Below, piece after piece: positions 28,401 to 36,278 of a DNA stretch of 64,000 nucleotides. Made by a program: the position numbers and the translations under genes. The stretch lies in the NCBI RefSeq assembly GCF_004016525.1, contig NZ_SACJ01000008.1:124001-188000 (forward strand), written 5' to 3'. Every line of letters begins with the position of its first letter. Position 1 is the first letter of the stretch. The DNA is from Flavobacterium sufflavum. GTDB lineage: Bacteria; Bacteroidota; Bacteroidia; Flavobacteriales; Flavobacteriaceae. The notes beneath the pieces are model-generated. The model saw only the letters and a list, made by a program, of their open reading frames with translations, made no database searches and had not been told where the DNA came from.

Positions 28401-29753
28401 AATAGAAAATTAGAAGTTAAGGAAATTAATTTAGGAGAGTTTACTGCTAAGGTTTGTGAAAATTTCAGGGAAATAAGCTTGCAAAGTAAAATACGATTGG
28501 AATTAAAAACTAGCATTTCGAATTCAAATATATGGGCCGACACAGAAAGCCTTGACAAAATTTTGGTGAATCTAATTTCAAATGCTTTTAAATATTGTCG
28601 AAAAGGGGATACTGTTGAGGTAATTGTAGAGGAATCAGAAAAAGAAGTGCTATTAAAAGTTAAGGACAATGGACCGGGAATTAATCCTTCTATACAAAAG
28701 CGATTATTTGTACGTTTTTCTAATTATAATGAAAATCCAAATAATCCCAGTACAGGAATTGGACTTTCAATTGTAAAGGATTTGGTAGATCAACATAAGG
28801 CAAGCATTATTGTTGATAGTGAACCTTCAAAAGGAAGTTCTTTCCAGATTTGTTTTCAAAAAGGATATGAGCATTTTAACGAAGAGGTGAATATTATATT
28901 TCAGGAACTCGAAGAAGATGAATCCGATTCCATTATCGAGACTGAAAATGAAGTCGCTGCGGTGGAATTAGAAGAGATAAAAAAAGATAAGGCAGTCGGT
29001 TTGATTGTTGAAGATGATTCCGAATTAAGAGAATTTATAGTTTCAATATTAGATGGGGATTATACTATTCATATAGCCGAGAATGGTATGGAAGGACATT
29101 TGAAAGCAGCAAGCTTGTCTCCCGATTTTATTATTAGCGATATTATGATGCCTCAAATGGATGGTATAGAAATGCTTAGACTGCTTAGAAATAACATTGC
29201 AACTAGTCATATTCCGGTAATTTTGCTTAGTGCCAAAACTTCAATTGAATCAAAATTGGTGGGAATGCAATATGGTGCTGATGAATACCTGAGCAAGCCA
29301 TTTAGTGTAGGTTATTTAAAAGCGAGAGTAAAGAATATTTTGGAACAACGTAATCGACTGCAACTTTTTTATTCGAGTGGTAATATTGTTGAAATCCCAA
29401 TTGATGAACCTTTACAAATTTCTAATCAGGATCATAAGTTCATGTTTCAGGTAATTCAATTGGTTAAAGATAATTTGTCTAATGCTGATTTTACGGTCGA
29501 TGAATTAGGGAAATTAATGTGTATGTCACGCGCTAGTTTCTTCAATAAGCTGAAAGATTTGACGGGGATTTCTCCTGTTGTGTTTATTAGGGATATGCGA
29601 TTGAACATAGCAGCCGAAAGAATTAAAAAGGAAGATTTGTTGATAAAGGAAATTTGTTTTGAAGTAGGCTTTAACGATTTGAAATATTTTGGGAAATGCT
29701 TTAAAGGAAAATTTAATTATAGTCCAGCCGAATATCGTCGTCTTTATCGTTAG
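25410..29753 (+). CDS. Hybrid two-component system regulator (HTCS)
   Basis: This 1447-residue membrane regulator combines sensor kinase and response regulator in one chain. Signal peptide to about 20; a periplasmic sensor of repeated Reg_prop-type beta-propeller units (GFIWLGTYNGLYRYDG, GRIWIGTRGNGLF, GKIYVATWGGGV) to about 780; a Y_Y_Y domain at about 800-885; one transmembrane helix near 893-918; HisKA with ISHEIRTP, the phospho-accepting His at about 940; HATPase_c with SNAFKYC and GTGIGLS-like STGIGLS; a receiver domain with Asp in IISDIMMPQMDG at about 1241; and a C-terminal AraC-type DNA-binding domain (1355-1447). HTCS proteins bind a specific oligosaccharide and activate the linked sus-like genes, here GH3 and the downstream SusCD pair. 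Confidence 0.95.
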   Translation: MFIKNIIVAFFCLVNVLCAAQPFGVLTHFSHNVNLSQSLILDIQQDKKGFIWLGTYNGLYRYDGTSFLNFKVLESDSLDLMSNRVSNFKFDKNGRIWISSEKNDVYYFDTYKLNFHHPLEGGVYHSSAISFREYKVMPSGRVWLFPKNKNFLIAFEANKKIKRVDFNLRKLLGKKVKDVFEDSMGTTWFLTGTGICRLKKGEVIPEYFFFNRPEVSGESYPFNCVVETKNEIWFGGSKGKLTRYSKQSSTFFDDQLGIKEDVTRIKLVTGGKLLILTDAKSFYCYDINIRKLDVYNSKTLAGFPEGSINHIGLSRKRHFWFQALKSGLYKFDFVTRKLKYMEVESNYPAATSIERKELLLTDPKGNVWIQSKRGPLAYWDESQDRLFSIAKFMKESREEVSDLMHSAMFDVLGNLWFCSFKQGLDMITFGNNNFSTLNLGSSEDQKHNVRSLMEDKNGILWVASRSNKITLIDSKKKKIGLLGADGTLSLNSPGWGADIYNMMQDTKGRIWIGTRGNGLFCLLPTEKPFNYKVNHYKYSEKDRYSVSSDDIYKIFQASTGKIYVATWGGGVNIIQQSNNEFRFINYRNELKNYPIKSANKVRLIVENKEHKMFFVSYDKLFSFSGNNMPANKLRFKEFLQISGNDILDILVTSDNRIALGTNGKGLILADLDKQGQLKIKSVCSETTSFLIQGILSMQKDKSGKIWVTGDNQIVKFDLQKNSAETFPELKSLIGAEIFSEGTKCRLSNGEIAFGYSNGVICFKPETIKPIEFKPYLSITGFVVNNKDLHEINPEIPANSDLLKEVNLEHDQNFFRVQFSALDYIKNERIIYRYKLKGVDKQWNYIKGGESINYTNLGKGKYELVISSTNHHNLWVNNERRIKINVLPSLWNSNFAYFCYALLAFSLLLLVQHIFLTILKLRNDVQMQEQMAELKLDFFTDISHEIRTPLTMITAPVEKMLLDNDVPNSVKTQLQLIERNTNRLLNLVNQILDLRRIQNRKLEVKEINLGEFTAKVCENFREISLQSKIRLELKTSISNSNIWADTESLDKILVNLISNAFKYCRKGDTVEVIVEESEKEVLLKVKDNGPGINPSIQKRLFVRFSNYNENPNNPSTGIGLSIVKDLVDQHKASIIVDSEPSKGSSFQICFQKGYEHFNEEVNIIFQELEEDESDSIIETENEVAAVELEEIKKDKAVGLIVEDDSELREFIVSILDGDYTIHIAENGMEGHLKAASLSPDFIISDIMMPQMDGIEMLRLLRNNIATSHIPVILLSAKTSIESKLVGMQYGADEYLSKPFSVGYLKARVKNILEQRNRLQLFYSSGNIVEIPIDEPLQISNQDHKFMFQVIQLVKDNLSNADFTVDELGKLMCMSRASFFNKLKDLTGISPVVFIRDMRLNIAAERIKKEDLLIKEICFEVGFNDLKYFGKCFKGKFNYSPAEYRRLYR

Positions 29754-29795
29754 TGTACCAATTTAAGTTTTAATATAATAGTAATATATTTTTGA

Positions 29796-29849
29796 GGGAC
29801 AGTAAGCAGGAAGGTTGTAAAATAATCTTGCTTACTGTTCCTTTTTTTT
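29796..29849 (+). terminator. Terminator after the hybrid regulator
   Basis: A long stem, GGACAGTAAGCA with TGCTTACTGTTCC, closes a 20-base loop and is followed by eight T. Confidence 0.85.
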
Positions 29850-30080
29850 CTGAAATAAAGTATAAACAGACTTATTTTTTTAGCATTTTGTGCTAGTTGT
29901 GCAATACTGTAATTATTATCAGTGGGAACAGCCTGAAATAAGGGATTTGTATCTGTAAATTAATGATTTTATTTGTTTTACAGGATTTTATTTCACAGCT
30001 GTTTAGAGAAATACCCCTTGTAATTTATCAATTTATCTACCGTTTTAGATTGCTTTTGACTGCCAGAAATTGGATTAGCA

Positions 30081-30118
30081 AAATCCCCCCTATTGAAAAG
30101 CAATTTTTACCCCTATTT
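30081..30118 (-). promoter_or_regulatory. Candidate hybrid-regulator binding motif, inverted copy 3
   Basis: Read on the minus strand it has GGGG, then AAAAATTGCTTTT, then a run of six G and ATTT. It lines up with copy 2 at 25298-25332 after two single-base gaps. It lies about 510 bp before susC. Confidence 0.5.
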
Positions 30119-30207
30119 AGTTTTCTCTATATCTAATTTCACCGCCGAACCAAATTAAAAGTCTCCAGGGACTAACTTAACCATTTAATTAACTAAAAAA
30201 ACACTTA

Positions 30208-30345
30208 ATGAAACCAACTATTAAACAGCAGTTTGATGTACCGTTATTTGCACCAATGTGTTTATCGGTTTTTCTCCAAAAGTCCGATGAAGAAAAAATT
30301 GCAAGAGCTAATCTAAAATACTGGGATGGGATTGCCAGGGGGTAA
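30208..30345 (+). CDS. Short ORF of 45 codons, possible gene remnant or leader peptide
   Basis: ATG to TAA gives a 45-residue peptide starting MKPTIKQQFDVPLF and ending YWDGIARG. It is preceded by an A-rich stretch typical of start regions here. The function is not recognised. The composition looks protein-like (Trp, Asp, charged helix in the second half), so it may be the preserved N-terminus of a lost enzyme or a leader ORF. The stop codon touches the first of three LacI-type palindromes. Confidence 0.35.
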   Translation: MKPTIKQQFDVPLFAPMCLSVFLQKSDEEKIARANLKYWDGIARG

Positions 30346-30356
30346 TAAACGTTTAT
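30345..30356. promoter_or_regulatory. CG-centred palindrome, LacI-type site 1
   Basis: ATAAACGTTTAT is a perfect 12-bp palindrome, the first of three with similar cores spaced 67 and 64 bp apart. Confidence 0.45.
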
Positions 30357-30410
30357 ATGTTTGGTATAATTAGCCAGTGAATAAATTAAATGCTTATTCA
30401 CTTTAAAAAA

Positions 30411-30424
30411 TGTAAACGTTTACA
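30411..30424. promoter_or_regulatory. CG-centred palindrome, LacI-type site 2
   Basis: TGTAAACGTTTACA is a perfect 14-bp palindrome of the LacI-family operator form. It shares the TAAACG core with the lacI-linked sites (10326, 11382) but has T/A instead of C/G at the ends. Confidence 0.6.
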
Positions 30425-30474
30425 TCTTATGTGTTTAGTTTGATTATACATTAAAAGTGAAAAACATCACAAAA

Positions 30475-30488
30475 TGTAAACGTTTTCA
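30475..30488. promoter_or_regulatory. CG-centred palindrome, LacI-type site 3
   Basis: TGTAAACGTTTTCA differs from site 2 at one base. It is 144 bp before the susC start. Confidence 0.55.
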
Positions 30489-30631
30489 TTTTTTAAGAAT
30501 GTTAATAATAAACGTAATGCGAACTGAATAATAGACTATGATTCAGGGTTTTATTTTCGATTTATCAATTTTTAATAGAAATAACCAACCAACTAAATAA
30601 TTAATTTTTTAAACCAAAAAGAAACACATTT

Positions 30632-33600
30632 ATGAAACAAACATTTAAAATGGTATTTAGTGTATTACTGTTAAGCATGATGAGCTTGACTGGTTTTGCA
30701 CAAAATGCAAACAATAAGGTTATTATCACTGGAAAGGTGGTAGATAAAGATGGGCTGGGAGTTATAGGCCTCAATGTTATTGAAAAAGGGACAAAAAATG
30801 GAGTTCTGACTGATGTCGATGGAGGCTATAGAATTCAAGTCTCAAAAGGAAGTATATTGCAATTCTCATTTATTGGAATGAAGTCTGTTGAAAAGAAAGT
30901 TGGCGATGCTTCTACAATTAATGTAACCATGGAAGAAGATAATGCTTCATTGACTGAAGTAGTAGTGGTAGGGTATGGTGCTCAGAAAAAATCACATCTT
31001 ACCGGAGCAGTACAAACAATTAAAACATCCGAAATAGAAGATCTACCAACAAATAACTTGGCTGCGGCTTTGGTTGGTAGAGTAGTGGGTGTAGGTATTT
31101 CCGGAGGTTATTCCAGACCAGGAAAGCCAGCCTCTATTAATATGCGAAGATCTGTTTCGCTGTCAAAAGATGGAGGAACAACAAATCCTTTGTATGTAAT
31201 TGATGGAGTGTTACAGGTAGCGGGAGATGGTTCAAACGATTCTACTCAGTTTGATAATCTGGATGTTTCAGAGGTAGAGAGTTTAACATTCCTTAAAGAT
31301 GCAGCCGCCGCAATTTACGGTTCCAGATCAGCTAATGGAGTTGTTATTGTAACTACAAAAAGAGGTAAAAAAGGACCGGCTAAATTTACTTATACAGGTT
31401 CTTATGGTATTGAAGACGAGAGTTATAGAACAAAGATGTTAAGTGCTTACGATTATGCTATGTATTATAACATTATGAATGGTCCTAATGGCTATAATAG
31501 ACCTGTTAATTCTGCTCAGTATTTCTTTTCACAAGATGAATTGGACTATTTTAAGACTTTGCATTATGATCAGTTAGATGATGAATGGAAGGCATCTTCT
31601 AATCAAAAACATACCCTGAATGTTTCAGGAGGTACTGATAATGCTACTTTTTTTGCAGGAGGTTCTTATTATACTCAAGGAGGGAATTTGAGTAATATTA
31701 AATACGACAAATGGAACTTTAGATCAGGAGCAAATTTTAATGTTTCGGATAATTTTAAAGCTGGAATTCAAATTTCGGGTTATTTTAATGACGATTCTAG
31801 TACAAACAGTAGAAACGGAGGTACTAATGAGGAAAACGATTATAGAAGATTGTTGAATGCCTCTCCTTTTTTACCACAGTATATTAATGGTTTGCCTGTT
31901 CAAAGGTTAAATACTGCAAATGAATCCCAATATCACTTTGGTGAAATTAATCGTTTGGGTAATGTCTCTTCTAATAGAGGAAATAATCTATCGGTTAATT
32001 TGAATGTTGAATATAAAGTACCTTTTATAAAAGGATTGTCAGCCAGAGCCTCTTATGCTCGAAATGTTTCTTATAACAGATCAGCTTATGTGGGGACTAA
32101 ATTCACTATTTACCAATTTGTCGGAACAGGAACAAATGGACATATTTTTGATCCTTCAGCAAATCTGGCTATTTCAAAAGCCAATACTTATAATAACGGA
32201 AACAGAATTGGTTGGGGGAATTCCAGAAATCAATCGCAGCAATCTAACTTAAATTTATCGTATAATCGTGATTTTGGAAAACATTCTGTTTCAGCTTTGT
32301 TTTCTGTTGAAAAAGGGGAGGCTTTTAGTACTAAAGAAGAATTTTATAAAGATGATCCATTGTTAACTACTAACGGTCAGTCTAGTACAGCATTTGGAGC
32401 TGTAGATGGAGCTACTTCTGGATCTGAATCTGGTTCATTAGGTTATGTTGGACGTATGAATTATTCTTATGGAGAAAAGTATTTAGCAGAATTTTTGTTC
32501 AGAAGTGATGCTTCTACCCGATTTGCACCTGAAAACTATTGGGGTAAATTTTACTCTTTATCAGCAGGTTGGGTTATTTCGAAAGAAAACTTTTTTAAGT
32601 CACGTGTTATTGATTTCTTAAAACTTAGATATTCTATAGGTAAGTTAGGTAGTGATGGAACAAGACCTTGGCAATGGAGACAACGTTTTACCTATCAGGT
32701 TGGACAAGGTATAGTCGTAGGGAATGGTAATGCTACTACCGGTCTAAAAATGGAGGTAACGCCTAACAGAGATGCGACATGGTCAGATGAGTTGAAAACT
32801 AACTTTGGTGTTGATGCAAAATTTTTAAATAATAGATTGTCTTTAACTGCTGAAAGTTATTATAATGTTGCAACAGATATCCTGATGAGTAAAACTGCTA
32901 ATGTTCCATTTACAGTTGGAGGATCAGTAGCTTCTGAAAATTATGGAAAAAGAGATAATTACGGCTATGAATTTGCTTTAGGTTGGAACGATAGAATTGG
33001 AAAAGACTTTAAGTATGGTCTTGATGTGAATTTTGGTTGGGGAAATGACAACATGATTGTTGGGGACTTTAATCCAATTGAAGTTCTAAAACCTTGGGGA
33101 GTTAAGCCAGGACCTTCAGATCAGGGAGTATGGGGTTATGATTATGTTGGGATGTTAAAATCACAAGAGGATATTAATGCTTATGTAGCTAAATATAACA
33201 TTATATCTGTTATGGGGGTTAAAGCAGCGGACCTTAGACCAGGTTCCTTGTCGTATGCTGATATTCGTGGTCCAATGAATACTACTACTGGTGAATTTGC
33301 GCCTGCCGATGGAATTGTGGATGAATGGGATCAAATTCAATTAGCAAAAAGACAAGGTACTAAATATGGTATGGGTACAACTTTAAAATTGGGTTATAAA
33401 AATATTACTTTGGCAGCAGTTGTAACGGCTTCTTTTGAAGGTGGTTGGAACGAGGTTGATAGCCAAACCAGAAAGTCAATGAAGTCAGCTATCAATGATG
33501 GTATAGATAATAGACCTTCTATTTGGAACGATATTTTTGATCCAGTACTAAATCCTAATGGTACCATGCCGAATCCATATAATGAGGCACTTAATTTGGC

Positions 33601-33841
33601 GCCTACCTCTAGATTCTGGCAACGTTCGGCTACCAGCATCCAAATGCGTAATATTAATTTAGGATATGCAATGCCTGAGAAATATGCTAAAGCATTAGGG
33701 ATTAGTAGTTGTAGATTAAATCTAACAGCTTTAAATCCATTCATTTTATATAATCCTTTTAATTATAAAAATCCGAATGGAGCTTATGACATCTATCCAG
33801 TTTTAAAAACGTATTCTTTGGGACTTAATCTGGCTTTCTAA
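30632..33841 (+). CDS. SusC/RagA-family TonB-dependent transporter (no STN domain)
   Basis: This 1069-residue outer-membrane importer has a signal peptide ending LTGFAQ and a carboxypeptidase-regulatory-like domain at about 30-105 (VVDKDGLGVIGLNVIEKGT). The TonB-box-like region TEVVVVGYG is near 108-116, the plug runs to about 250 (FLKDAAAAIYGSRSANGVVIV), and the barrel ends LGLNLAF. The absence of an STN domain fits control by the hybrid regulator rather than by sigma/FecR. Its SusD partner follows after 19 bp. The substrate is unknown; the linked GH3 enzyme suggests a beta-glucan, xylan or arabinose-containing glycan. Confidence 0.95.
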   Translation: MKQTFKMVFSVLLLSMMSLTGFAQNANNKVIITGKVVDKDGLGVIGLNVIEKGTKNGVLTDVDGGYRIQVSKGSILQFSFIGMKSVEKKVGDASTINVTMEEDNASLTEVVVVGYGAQKKSHLTGAVQTIKTSEIEDLPTNNLAAALVGRVVGVGISGGYSRPGKPASINMRRSVSLSKDGGTTNPLYVIDGVLQVAGDGSNDSTQFDNLDVSEVESLTFLKDAAAAIYGSRSANGVVIVTTKRGKKGPAKFTYTGSYGIEDESYRTKMLSAYDYAMYYNIMNGPNGYNRPVNSAQYFFSQDELDYFKTLHYDQLDDEWKASSNQKHTLNVSGGTDNATFFAGGSYYTQGGNLSNIKYDKWNFRSGANFNVSDNFKAGIQISGYFNDDSSTNSRNGGTNEENDYRRLLNASPFLPQYINGLPVQRLNTANESQYHFGEINRLGNVSSNRGNNLSVNLNVEYKVPFIKGLSARASYARNVSYNRSAYVGTKFTIYQFVGTGTNGHIFDPSANLAISKANTYNNGNRIGWGNSRNQSQQSNLNLSYNRDFGKHSVSALFSVEKGEAFSTKEEFYKDDPLLTTNGQSSTAFGAVDGATSGSESGSLGYVGRMNYSYGEKYLAEFLFRSDASTRFAPENYWGKFYSLSAGWVISKENFFKSRVIDFLKLRYSIGKLGSDGTRPWQWRQRFTYQVGQGIVVGNGNATTGLKMEVTPNRDATWSDELKTNFGVDAKFLNNRLSLTAESYYNVATDILMSKTANVPFTVGGSVASENYGKRDNYGYEFALGWNDRIGKDFKYGLDVNFGWGNDNMIVGDFNPIEVLKPWGVKPGPSDQGVWGYDYVGMLKSQEDINAYVAKYNIISVMGVKAADLRPGSLSYADIRGPMNTTTGEFAPADGIVDEWDQIQLAKRQGTKYGMGTTLKLGYKNITLAAVVTASFEGGWNEVDSQTRKSMKSAINDGIDNRPSIWNDIFDPVLNPNGTMPNPYNEALNLAPTSRFWQRSATSIQMRNINLGYAMPEKYAKALGISSCRLNLTALNPFILYNPFNYKNPNGAYDIYPVLKTYSLGLNLAF

Positions 33842-33860
33842 TTAAGAACAAATTAAATTA

Positions 33861-35867
33861 ATGACAATGAAAAATATAAAAATAAATATAGTATTGGGAG
33901 CCTTACTAACAATGTTTTTAGGGAGCTGTAGTGATGACTTTCTTGCTGAAAAGGAAGATTTAACAGGGGTTAATGAGCAGGTTTATCAGGAACCAATTTT
34001 AGGGAAAGCTTATGTGGATTACATCTATAAATCAATTTTACCAGCTAATAATACAGCTGTTTTTACATATGATTTAGCAGTAAATAGTGATGATTTTTGT
34101 CAAACTACGGACGAATTGCCTGGTGAGGTAAACTGGAATAAGTTTTGGGCAAAACCGGGGACTAATACCGATGCAAACTGTCTGACTTATATAGGTCCTC
34201 CTATCAATTCAAGTATTGCCAATACGGTTTATACCCGATTGAGACAAATTAATTTGTTTTTAGACAATATTGACAAGTATGGAATGGCTGAAGCCGATAA
34301 AAACCCATTAAAAGGGCAGATGTATTTTTGGAGAGCCTGGCAATATTTTGATTTAGTAAGGATTTACGGTGGAGTTCCATTGGTTTTGACTGCTCAGAGT
34401 TCTATTGGTGGTAATCAGGATATTAAGACGCCCAGAAGTTCTACTTCAGCTTGTATCGAACAGATTGTGGCTGATCTAGATATGGCAAAAAATTTATTGC
34501 CAGGGAAATGGGATGCTACAGAATGGGGAAGAATTACCAGCGGTGCAGCAGCTGCAATGAAAGGACGTGTATTATTGACTTGGGCAAGTCCACAATTTAA
34601 TCGTACCGATGATGTTAGTCGTTGGCAACGTGCTTATGATGCTAATACTGAGGCAAAAGCTTTGTTAGAACAAAATGGTTTTGGGTTATACAATACAGGA
34701 GGTTTTGCTAATGGTGCTGCATGGGAAAATATGTGGTTTGCAGAAGCGGGTAATCCTGAGGCAGTAATTGTTTATGGCTTTAATAATACCACTTCTTCTA
34801 ATGTCTTGAGAAATAATGGTTGGGAAAAAGCTTGTCGTTCTAAGACTTTAGGAGGATCAGGGGCTATAGGTGCTACTAAACAAATTATGGACGCTTTCCC
34901 AATGAAAGATGGTAAAGCACCAGGTGTTTCAACAACCTATCCATATAGTTTACAAACTTTTTATAAAAACAGAGATCCTCGATTTTATAAATCATTTGTT
35001 TACAATGGAGCACCATGGGCTTATGCTGAAGATGCTAATTTTAAACAGTTTACTTATTATTGGCATAAAACGGCTCCAGCTAATGCTACAGTATTACCTA
35101 CTGGCTTTACAGAAACTTTAGGAACAGTTAATACTAATGTATATGTGAGAAAAGGGGTTAATCCAAAAGCAAGTAATGCAACTAATTTTCAATATAGCGG
35201 TACAGATTATATGGAAATGCGTTTTGCAGAGGTTTTGTTGAATTTAGCAGAATCGGCTATTGGGGTTAATAAATTAGCAGAAGGTAAAGCTTTGATTGCA
35301 AAAGTTAGAGAGAGAGCTGGTATAGAGAGTAATGGAGGTACCTTTGGTTTAGATAATGTAATCACCAGAGATCAGCACTTTGCTGCGGCAATTAACGAGA
35401 GAAAAGTAGAACTTGCCTATGAAAGTAAACGTTTTTGGGATTTAAGACGTTGGATGCTTTTTAATGATGACTTTGGAACTTGTACTCGTTTAAATCAAAC
35501 TCCTATACATGGAATGAGACGTCAAGGCTTGTTTTTTATTGCACAAAAGAATGGAGCTAATTATGTAGGTAATGCAGATCCATTTTTACCAGTAAACGGA
35601 GTTGCTCCGGTAGCTGATAGAAATCCGGCGACTTATCCGGCAGGTATTACAACTTATGATCAGTATGTAGATTATTTTTATACTAATTACTTAAAAGTAG
35701 TTGTTAAAGATAATATAGAAGCATCTGCAACAATACCTTGGACGTTTACTTGGTATAATCAATACTATTTCTTTGGATTACCTGCTAATGCTCTTAATAC
35801 TGCACTTTATTTAGGACAAACTTCAGGATGGTCAGGAGGTACTTCAACTTTTGATCCATTACAATAA
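33861..35867 (+). CDS. SusD/RagB-family glycan-binding lipoprotein
   Basis: This 668-residue lipoprotein has a lipobox (FLGSC, cysteine about 23); a second ATG at 33867 could also be the start. SusD hallmarks include GQMYFWRAWQYFDLVRIYGG near 152-171, YMEMRFAEVLLNLAESA near 450, and INERKVELAYESKRFWDLRRW near 512. It is longer than the SusD of the pectin locus. It pairs with the SusC encoded just upstream and is followed by a terminator that ends the locus. Confidence 0.94.
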   Translation: MTMKNIKINIVLGALLTMFLGSCSDDFLAEKEDLTGVNEQVYQEPILGKAYVDYIYKSILPANNTAVFTYDLAVNSDDFCQTTDELPGEVNWNKFWAKPGTNTDANCLTYIGPPINSSIANTVYTRLRQINLFLDNIDKYGMAEADKNPLKGQMYFWRAWQYFDLVRIYGGVPLVLTAQSSIGGNQDIKTPRSSTSACIEQIVADLDMAKNLLPGKWDATEWGRITSGAAAAMKGRVLLTWASPQFNRTDDVSRWQRAYDANTEAKALLEQNGFGLYNTGGFANGAAWENMWFAEAGNPEAVIVYGFNNTTSSNVLRNNGWEKACRSKTLGGSGAIGATKQIMDAFPMKDGKAPGVSTTYPYSLQTFYKNRDPRFYKSFVYNGAPWAYAEDANFKQFTYYWHKTAPANATVLPTGFTETLGTVNTNVYVRKGVNPKASNATNFQYSGTDYMEMRFAEVLLNLAESAIGVNKLAEGKALIAKVRERAGIESNGGTFGLDNVITRDQHFAAAINERKVELAYESKRFWDLRRWMLFNDDFGTCTRLNQTPIHGMRRQGLFFIAQKNGANYVGNADPFLPVNGVAPVADRNPATYPAGITTYDQYVDYFYTNYLKVVVKDNIEASATIPWTFTWYNQYYFFGLPANALNTALYLGQTSGWSGGTSTFDPLQ

Positions 35868-35948
35868 AAATTGGGACTGTTTAAGATCTTGAGAGATCTA
35901 AACATATAAGTTTGGTTAAAAAAATAATTAGTTTGGTTTTTATTTTTT

Positions 35949-35986
35949 ACCTCAAGAGTATAAATGCTCTTGAGGTTTTTTTTTTA
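35949..35986 (+). terminator. Terminator after the second susD
   Basis: A perfect 10-bp stem ACCTCAAGAG/CTCTTGAGGT is followed by ten T. It is the last chromosomal signal before the island. Confidence 0.88.
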
Positions 35987-36024
35987 TAAAATTTATCAAC
36001 CATATTTTTAAGGCAAGACAAGCC

Positions 36025-36088
36025 ATAAAAAAAGCTTCATATTTCTATGAAGCTTTTCTAGTAGCGGGAACAGGACTCGAACCTGTGA
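36025..36088. repeat. Left attachment-site repeat (attL)
   Basis: This repeat is identical to 56111-56174 except T at 36036 (C at 56122). It contains the terminator hairpin AGCTTCAT/ATGAAGCT and the acceptor and T-arm of the tRNA. The sequence then diverges from the tRNA at base 36089, which marks the left island edge. Confidence 0.92.
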
Positions 36089-36278
36089 TAATGGACTTAG
36101 CAATAACGGCACTTTATAAGGTTTCAGAATCTTTGTATGCCTAAAAGTATACCTTTTCATGTTGTTTGTTGTTTAAAATTAATAATAATATTTTATATTG
36201 TCCTGTCCTTATATAATATATTACATAGGACATAATGTATGTTATGTGTTTTTAATTTTTTACTATCAAAGTTTTTAT

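Larger units (their letters stand above)
29754..30631. promoter_or_regulatory. 878-bp regulatory region upstream of the second susC
   Basis: From left to right it holds the regulator's terminator, an inverted copy of the G-rich candidate regulator motif (30081-30118), a 45-codon ORF (30208-30345), a TATGTTTG element at 30356-30363 matching the -7 consensus, and three CG-centred palindromes of LacI type (centres at about 30350, 30417 and 30481). The leader of susC is therefore long and probably under two kinds of control. No conserved RNA structure was recognised. Confidence 0.6.

Noticed and set aside
36198-36278. TTG 36198 as start of the RepA-like ATPase
   Set aside because: The added residues are low-complexity and AT-driven; ATG 36279 is a better start.
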